Below are positions 1 to 7,000 of a DNA stretch of 10,592 nt, piece after piece (position 1 is the first letter of the stretch; each line of letters starts with the position of its first letter). The position numbers and the translations under genes were made by a program. The stretch spans positions 1 to 10,592 of the forward strand of contig JAOXYB010061990.1 in the NCBI GenBank assembly GCA_028565635.1, read 5' to 3'. The notes below the pieces were generated by a model that was not told the DNA's origin, did no database searches, and saw only the letters and a program-made list of their open reading frames with translations. Origin of the DNA: Phoronis ovalis. Taxonomy: Eukaryota > Phoronida > Phoronidae.

Positions 1-445
1 ATATATGCCAAGGATGTAGGAGGGTAATTCATCATATGGTTAATTATTTTTGTCTTGAACTATTTCTGTCTTAATCTGTTTTTACTGTAACATTTCCTTT
101 GTTTTTATTAAGTCAGAGGAGTAGGTAACCATATGATTAGCCTAATTTTAAATATAATTGGGTTAATAAACAATATGTAATTATTCAAAATTAAAAAAAG
201 CAGGTCAATCTCTGGAGGCATTCATGTTACATGGATAAGCATAATTTATGACATATCCCAGGATGCAGAAGAACTGAACTGATTTTTACAAAATATTTTA
301 TTTATTACCCAATATTCTTATGCGTGAATAAATATACAAATACATTTAATAATGCTCAAATCAAAACAACATTGACTATAAAGCTACTTTTTTAAACTGA
401 GTAATTAGTAGATAATATAATTAAAAAAACAATGCCAGAATACTT

Positions 446-458
446 CCCCCCCCCCCCC
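446..458. repeat. homopolymer tract of 13 C
   Basis: A run of 13 consecutive C is followed by GCGCATGCAG. It stands out sharply in an AT-rich intron. The length is prone to sequencing and replication slippage. Confidence 0.95.
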
Positions 459-467
459 GCGCATGCA

Positions 468-492
468 GTAGCTGTAATAGTTGGTAGCTGTA
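468..492 (+). repeat. short direct repeat GTAGCTGTA
   Basis: The 9-mer GTAGCTGTA occurs at 468-476 and again at 484-492, a spacing of 16 bases. It is short and may be coincidental. Confidence 0.5.
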
Positions 493-706
493 CATACCGT
501 AACAATTACCTCATTCTTCTTATAAAAATAACTATTATCAAATATAGCTCACAGGTCAGAAAATCATAACAGGAAAACAGAAAAAAAATGTATTAAATCA
601 TTTTTACCATAAGTTCATGGATGTTGTCTAATGAAACAAAATGGGTTAACCAAACTAGGTTGACATTGATTGGGATAAAAGAATTGTTTAAAGCGTATGA
701 CCTGAA

Positions 707-728
707 ATGAACTCCCATGAACTTCCAT
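707..728 (+). repeat. two-copy 10-bp tandem repeat
   Basis: ATGAACTCCC (707-716) is followed at once by ATGAACTTCC (717-726) and the start of a third copy (AT). There is one mismatch between copies. Confidence 0.6.
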
Positions 729-761
729 TACCCCCTAAGCCTCACTCTCAGTATGTGTCTG

Positions 762-781
762 ACCCACCGATAGCTGTGGGT
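762..781. repeat. small inverted repeat (6-bp arms)
   Basis: ACCCAC (762-767) and GTGGGT (776-781) are perfect inverted copies around an 8-base loop. No function is evident. Confidence 0.55.
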
Positions 782-844
782 ATGATTAATAATGAGGCTT
801 GTTACATGAGCATGACCTGTATTATGAAAAAATTAGCAAAACCT

Positions 845-900
845 ACGTCACGAGCACCTTGAATGTCATTGTCAGTGAGCGCCTTGAATGTCAATGACGT
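845..900 (+). repeat. 25-bp tandem duplication bracketed by inverted ACGTCA/TGACGT
   Basis: GAGCACCTTGAATGTCATTG begins at 852, and GAGCGCCTTGAATGTCAATG follows at 877 with two mismatches, a period of 25. The pair is flanked by ACGTCA (845-850) and TGACGT (895-900), which are inverted copies of the CRE half-site. The arrangement may be a small satellite or a chance cluster. Confidence 0.7.
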
Positions 901-1579
901 TTGTTTTGGTATAATTACAATGATGAACGACCTAACCTGACATTATTTGATGTTGGTTAATCAGGTAAATCTGACCTTCAAAAATAGTTTACTTTTAATA
1001 TAGGGCAAGCCTAAAGTAAATAATTTTCCAAATCTGTGGTTTCAAGAAATTAAATGAGTTTGATAACCCAGTTCTATAATTAATAAACCTGTATTCCAAA
1101 ATTCAACACAATTTCAGGAAAACCTAGATACACCTGCTTTTTAATTCAATGTTCTACATTAATTTACACTTTTTTAAGACTGAAATCCAAGCCATTAAAA
1201 GTAAAACAGAAAGGCCTGTTCACACAATGAAACAAATTTACAGATATTTAGGTAAATAGAACACACATCAACCAAACATAAAATATTTGTGTATGTGCAT
1301 TTATTAAATTAAACTATTTAACTAGTAAACAGGTCACTTGAATTTAATCCAGAAGTTAGCTAATGCTTAGACCAAGTTCTTTCTTGATTGAATTACCAGT
1401 GTGATATAATAAAATATATTTTGTTAAAAAAGCACAGGACTTTTTTAGTATCACAAATCAAAATATGGTCAATACAATTTAAATAGAATTACACTGTTTT
1501 ATGCTTTGTTGTAAATTTCATGATGTAGGGCTCAGGTCAGGTGGAATAAAGAAATCATAACAAACCTGTAGCTTTAAAC

Positions 1580-1637
1580 AGGTCAACCAATTAACTCTAA
1601 TTAAAAATAGGTCAACAAAGAACAAGGTCAACCAATT
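1580..1637 (+). repeat. cluster of AGGTCA-containing repeats
   Basis: AGGTCAACCAATT occurs exactly at 1580-1592 and 1625-1637, with a related AGGTCAACAAAG at 1609-1620. More AGGTCA hexamers lie upstream on the same strand at 202, 554, 1331 and 1534. AGGTCA is the nuclear-receptor half-site, but the spread suggests a degenerate interspersed repeat as readily as a regulatory element. Confidence 0.6.
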
Positions 1638-2281
1638 TTATTGATCCACTGTATGTTCTAACTTTTGTTATATGTAAACCATGTTCTGAGTGAAAGGTAA
1701 TGCATTTTTTATTCCATATCAACAGATTTCTAATTAATTGGTAAGATTAATACCATTTGTGAGTTTGTATTTTATGATATACATGGATATGATATAGTAT
1801 ACATAACATTGTGCCATGTGGTTCATGATATGTTTTATACAGTGTCTTTATTTACTACAAAAGACATAGTATGAATGACTAGGCATGTTAACCTAGAATA
1901 TGGTCTGGTTCTTTTTCAATGTACAGGGGAGTTAGATGGATAAAATTAAATTTCTAATGAAATCTTATTAACAGTTTAGTATATACAAATAAAGTTGTCT
2001 TCATTAGTAATATTCGTGTAAGGAAACTTGACTAAATTTCTTAATAAAGCTTTTTTTTTATAAATACCCATTAGTATATTATAAAATGAACTCTTCCACT
2101 TTTTTGCCCACTAGCCTAATTTCCTGGAATGGCCTACTTGCTTATCAAGGTACTGAAGGTACTAAATATGCATTATAATAATTCCTTAATTATTAAATAT
2201 TTTCTAATTAAAAAAATTAAATTTACAAAAAATACTTAAAATTTATGCCACAAGTTAAAATGCTGTTATTCTACTATAACA

Positions 2282-2305
2282 ACAAGATCAGTTTTCAGAT
2301 CTTGT
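2282..2305. repeat. inverted repeat, 8-bp arms
   Basis: ACAAGATC (2282-2289) and GATCTTGT (2298-2305) form a perfect stem with an 8-base loop. There is no T-run or other context to suggest a role. Confidence 0.6.
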
Positions 2306-2549
2306 AAACATGGGTAAATGTATACAAAAAAATGAACCAAACTAAGTACAATGAGCTCAAGGTTAGTGGTAAATACCATGTTCTCTACCTAGCAAGTATG
2401 ACCTAACCAAAATATCAGTATAAACAGGATCTAAGCCCAAGAAAGTCAATCACATACAAAAGTACATAAGTATATTTCAAAAGGATATTAAATAGATGTC
2501 ACCATTATTGAGAGCGGAGTGCTAGCTCAATTTAAGTTATGTTTTACAG

Positions 2550-2581
2550 ATTACTTTAATAAAGCATATTACTTTAATAAA
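2550..2581 (+). repeat. 14-bp direct repeat, period 18
   Basis: ATTACTTTAATAAA is present at 2550-2563 and again at 2568-2581, separated by GCAT. Confidence 0.65.
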
Positions 2582-2862
2582 AATAAAAATTGGAACAATG
2601 TGACATTTTTTGTAACAGGTTTATTGGCAATTTAGGGATCTTTTTATTCTGTTAGAGGAAGGCACCTAATACTAAGATCATTGTGTCTTTATATTCTATT
2701 TACTTTAACAAGGCACTGAGGAACACTGGCTTGTTTAACTGAAAGGGAGACTGGCTCAAAAAATGTTCGAACAAAAATGAACTCTTCTAAGAGCTTACAC
2801 AAGTGGGAATCAGATAACATTATTACAGGTAGACGACTGTACCCAATTACCCGACACATTTA

Positions 2863-2934
2863 GATAACCTAATTAGTAAAATAGAGTAATAAATTTTTGA
2901 TAACCTAATTAGCAAAGCAGGAGTAATAAATTTT
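2863..2934 (+). repeat. 36-bp tandem duplication
   Basis: GATAACCTAATTAG starts at 2863 and again at 2899. Both copies continue with an A-rich stretch and GAGTAATAAATTTT. They differ by a few substitutions and one indel, so the duplication is fairly recent. Confidence 0.8.
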
Positions 2935-3483
2935 AAAATGTACTTTACTGGGGCACAGACTTGCATAATAGTCTAAACTGTTTTACTGTACATGTATCTT
3001 CATTAATATTCAGTTACCAGCAAAACAGGAGTTTAAAACATCTCAAAAAAATTTGTCAGGCTTTTATTATTTTTGGGCTTTGACTTGTCTAGACAAACTA
3101 GTAATATTCAAAACAAAAAATTAGTTTTGTTGTCAATCATAAGCACTAGATGAATAATGGTTGATTATATTGTAACTTTTCGCCAGCAGTCTAGGGTAAG
3201 ATATAAAAAAATTTAATGCCCTATATTTCATGTATGTATTTGTTTTATTCAAGTCTCTGTTTAATTATAATAAAAATTAATTTTAGCCAGTTGCTATTTT
3301 TAAATGAGATAATACATGTAAAGTTAAACTTGATGTCCCAGCTTAAACTTTAGATAAACTTGATTGAACTTGTGATGAACTTTAAGGCATTTAGTCTTAA
3401 GTCCATGCTAATTTTATTATTAACAAATTTGTTCTAAGCACATCATGTCATACCAGACAAATCAATTCCTTGCAGTGAATATT

Positions 3484-3498
3484 AGTGCCCTCTGGTGT
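3484..3498 (-). promoter_or_regulatory. CTCF-like motif
   Basis: On the minus strand this reads ACACCAGAGGGCACT, a close match to the CTCF core CCACCAGRGGGCRCT. CTCF and its motif are conserved across bilaterians. It is a single sequence match in an intron, so binding is only inferred. Confidence 0.4.
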
Positions 3499-3934
3499 AA
3501 GGATTATATATGTGCTGCTTCGGACATTATTAAAACTTGGAATTTAAATAATATTTTTAATTAAGTCATGAAAGCTATAACTACGCATCACAGTCAACTG
3601 TGATTTTAACATACAGAAAGATGAAATGCTTTAAATGCAAGTATTCTGAATGTCCTAGCAAAAAATAGCTCTTTTTCTTTACAATTATAGGCAGTATTTT
3701 TGGCAAGTTCTTTAAACTACAACAAAAGCAGATAAAATTATATCTTAAACACAGATAAATTGTTGCAAAGCTAGATTTTGCTCATTGTTCTTACATAAGA
3801 CACTACAAATTTCATTTTTTGTTTTAAGAAATAGAGGAATTCAGATGATATATCTCAAAAACAAGAAGAAAACTGACTATGTTATCATTACACTTATCCA
3901 GAGATTCCTCGTCATTTTATTTTTTAGCTATTAC

Positions 3935-4057
3935 CTGCTTCTTTGTTTTTCTTTTTTTATGAGCCCATTTATTCCGAATGTCTTCAGTGGAGCGACCAGT
4001 TTTGCCTTCAAACCATTTCAGGTCTGCATATTGTTCACTAAACTGTTCCAAATCAAT
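3935..4057 (-). CDS. XRN1: XRN1 coding exon 11 (last one seen)
   Basis: This exon encodes residues 347-387: [20 protein letters not shown], then [20 protein letters not shown] and Q. The first half matches human FSEVFVDLKWFESK; the second half is a basic, poorly conserved linker that is also Lys-rich in vertebrates. The acceptor is TTGCAG and the donor is CAG followed by GTAATA, phase 0. If the intron were read through, a TAA would follow within six codons, which supports the donor. Confidence 0.93.
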
Positions 4058-7000
4058 CTGCAATAAGGTACAAGTGAAGGGCTCGAGACACAAAAAAACA
4101 CTGTTAATTGACTATAACTTTCTTTGTTAATTTTCACAACCAAAATGAAGAGATAGACAGGTAAAGGTAAACATTTTTGCAAAGTTCATACTTTTAATGT
4201 TGATGAATCCAAAGGAACAAAGTTGAAAATAATTCTCGTGATAGATAAACTTTATGCAAAGTTTCAACTTTGTAATGCAGGGGTTTTGATTCATATTTTT
4301 TTGAAAATTAAAATTTGAAAAACTCAATTTTATCAGAAAACTGGCCTTATTAGATCATGTAACAGAATTCAAACTATTTAACCTCATGATTTGTAAAGTA
4401 TAGAATATTTAAAAAATGTATGCTTTCAGATCACTCTCTTCATCTTAATTACTTAAAACATCTCTTTGTATCTCGAGTCCTTAAACAAACAAAAAACAAC
4501 TCTACTGAGATAAGTGGGATTCAGTGATGATACGATATAAAATTAATATATTTATATTTGTGGATAGTTTATTGCGGAAAGTTGCAAACAATAGTAAAGT
4601 ATGCGACATGCTCACTGAAGCACCACCTGGTGGCGAAAAGAGACTCAATCAAGAGGTACCAACAAAAACAAGTTCTGGGAAATAGATGATTACTTCAAAG
4701 GTGTATACTAATGTAAAACATAAAATAGGCTATCTTAAAGACTAAACATGCTCCTTTTAGGATATGCAGCATTATTAGAAACTGACACTAGCAGTTATGC
4801 TATAAATAGAGCTAAAAGCATTTCCTTGCATATAACATACCTTTGAAAGAGATTTAAGGAACTTTTCAAATCTAGGCAACATTAAATAGCCATTTTCATT
4901 CATATAACCTGTAAAAATTAATGATTCTAAAAAAACTGGTAAGAAATGTATCCTATATGGGTGCATTTCAATATTTGCAATTGATTTCAAATAGTATACT
5001 GGATTATGGTCAAAACTGTCCTGTTTAAAAGTTACAACTTGAGGGGAAAATATGAAACTGGTTTTTATCTCTATTCCTAAGTAATACTTCCATCTCTCCT
5101 TCAAAGAAAACATTGGTAAAATAATTCGTGGGTTGAAAGTAACAGAAGTAATCAGCATTGACTAAATAGAAATACAAGCACTTACCATCTAAAGTGGGCA
5201 ACACTTCCATGTAGGTTTTCCATAACATAGGTAAGGCATCTTGGTGTATATGCATGTGAGGTAAATGTGGAATAAAATCGTTTCCAACCAGAAAGCCCAT
5301 GAGCACCCAGTCATCTATGATGCGTTCTAAGTCATATTCAAACGGCAATTTACCCTAAAACATATGTACAACTCAGTTAATGAAATTGTAACTACTTAAC
5401 ACTGAATAATTTTAAGCATAGCATGCACTGTCTGATTAGTATTCTTGTTTTGCATGCATGTTTCAAATTGTAAGCTTTGACCAAAACAACGCACAGTGAC
5501 AAATATCATAAGCACTTACAACTTCATATTTCTTCTAATATCATAAGTAAATTTAACATAGGTAGGTACATGTATTTGTACCAGTTATACATCACGAAAC
5601 CCAAACTAGTAACTAGAATGGTTTTTACAATACCAAACTAGGTATGAACTGCAAAAGGAATACCAGAAATTCGAGTGGAAGTATCATTCACATGATTACA
5701 GATCTAGCAGCTTACCATTAAAACATGTTGAGATGACACAGAGTAGAAATATCTGCAACCCATCTTACCTTGACAGGTGAAAACTCAAAGTCCAGATATT
5801 CCCTCATCAAAGAAAGATGGAGAAGATGGAAAGTTGTATCTTCAGGAGCAGTACTCCTACAAAAATAAGTTGTGTGACATTACAATTGTAAAGAAATACT
5901 CTACAGACTAAATGCATGGATAGCATAATATCTGACGCACAATAAAGCATATATGTTATTTTAATAACTTCTCTTTTCAATTCATCAATATTTAACAATT
6001 CAAGCATCAGATTTCAACACTCCTACATTTATTATAAAAGTATTGTTTATTTCAGGCCAGAAAAACCAGATATGAATAAGATATTGCTGAGTTACCTCTT
6101 TTGTGAATTCTTTCCACCAAAGCGTACTTCTTCTCTTAACAGTGAGAAATGTGGCTCGTGACTAACAAGACCAAGCATAATCTGGAAAAATTGTAACGTG
6201 TTACGATGAGCCTTAACAAAAATAATGCATCGGAATCATGCTGGGGTATTACAAGTATTTTTATGTTAACATATAGAACTCTGATACTTGTGGAAGGCAA
6301 TTTTTATATTTTTGTGTAAGTGGTTGTTATTTACTGTGGAGGACAAGGCAGTTATATTGATGAGAAAAACCTCCCTTTTCCTATACAATTTTTATGGGAC
6401 GGTCCTTATTATGTCAGAGAGAGTGAGTCGACTACAAAACGGGCCAAATATTTTGAGTGCTATGTCCCTTGTTGTCTTCACAGATATTCCTACTGAAATC
6501 CTGAATAAATCATAGACTGCAAGACCAGTTTATGTTTCACAAAATGACACTTGATATAGTCCTGTCATAAAATAGTTGGCAATGTTCACACTACATACCA
6601 AGTCTGCATCTAATCCATACAGGCAATGTCTTGTGTTTGAGTCATAGCCAGGCTGAGATTTCTCATATCTAATAAAGTCCATCACCTTGTGTTCTCCTTC
6701 ACCAGGAGTCTACAAATACAAAACAAAAAGAAACACATATTTAAAGTATACGTAGTAAATATAGTAGTCAATTATTTGTATAAATCAAGAATTAGTTACA
6801 TAGACATCAAGTCTCCTGTCAGGACTGGTTAATTCCCCTATTTCACTATAATTTCCACCATTGCTTACACAGAAAGTTATCAAAAAAAATCTCAATATCC
6901 CAACGAAAAATACATGTCAAGTAATTCTTCTTAGCATCTCTAATTCACACATTGTTATGTATTCTTTATATCTTTTATTTGGTGAACACAGTTTAAAGCA

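Larger units (their letters stand above)
1..3934 (-). other. XRN1: XRN1 intron 11 (partial, at least 3.9 kb)
   Basis: This very AT-rich sequence carries stops in all frames. I looked on the minus strand for the expected next segments (the acidic ELFETEFRQYK-like stretch, then the HYYYHGVQSWSWYYPYHYAPF region) and found no match and no exon-like open stretch between good splice sites. It is therefore most simply one long intron, several times longer than any other here, holding a C-tract, short tandem duplications, AGGTCA-containing repeats and a CTCF-like motif that are listed separately. A short, diverged or lineage-specific exon could have been missed. Confidence 0.75.
4058..4840 (-). other. 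XRN1: XRN1 intron 10
   Basis: This 783-base intron runs from a GTATGT donor to a TTGCAG acceptor. It contains a perfect 12-bp inverted repeat (4217-4273) and a second CTCF-like motif (4619-4635). No coding stretch is seen. Confidence 0.9.

Noticed and set aside
516-560. Possible XRN1 exon ending at GAG/GTAATT on the minus strand
   Set aside because: There is no acceptable acceptor, an in-frame TGA lies just upstream, and there is no resemblance to the next XRN1 segment.
920-974. Possible C/D box snoRNA (ATGATGA at 920-926, CTGA at 937-940 and 971-974)
   Set aside because: The flanks cannot form the terminal stem and the internal C' box is poor, so the boxes are likely chance.
3785-4066. Plus-strand open frame of 93 codons
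   Set aside because: It overlaps XRN1 exon 11 on the opposite strand and is low-complexity and Phe/Leu-rich; it is a shadow of the real exon.
4523-4617. Possible C/D box snoRNA (GTGATGA, then CTGA about 90 bases later)
   Set aside because: No terminal stem pairing is present between the bases outside the two boxes.
4775-5158. Minus-strand 127-codon open frame
   Set aside because: It reads through exon 10 and both flanking introns; only the [16 protein letters not shown] part matches XRN1 and is delimited by good splice sites.
5025-5348. Minus-strand 107-codon open frame
   Set aside because: It is exon 9 extended past its consensus GTAAGT donor into intron 9; the extension has no homology to XRN1.
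6288-6515. Plus-strand 75-codon open frame in intron 6
   Set aside because: There is no homology, codon signal or splice context; it is consistent with chance.
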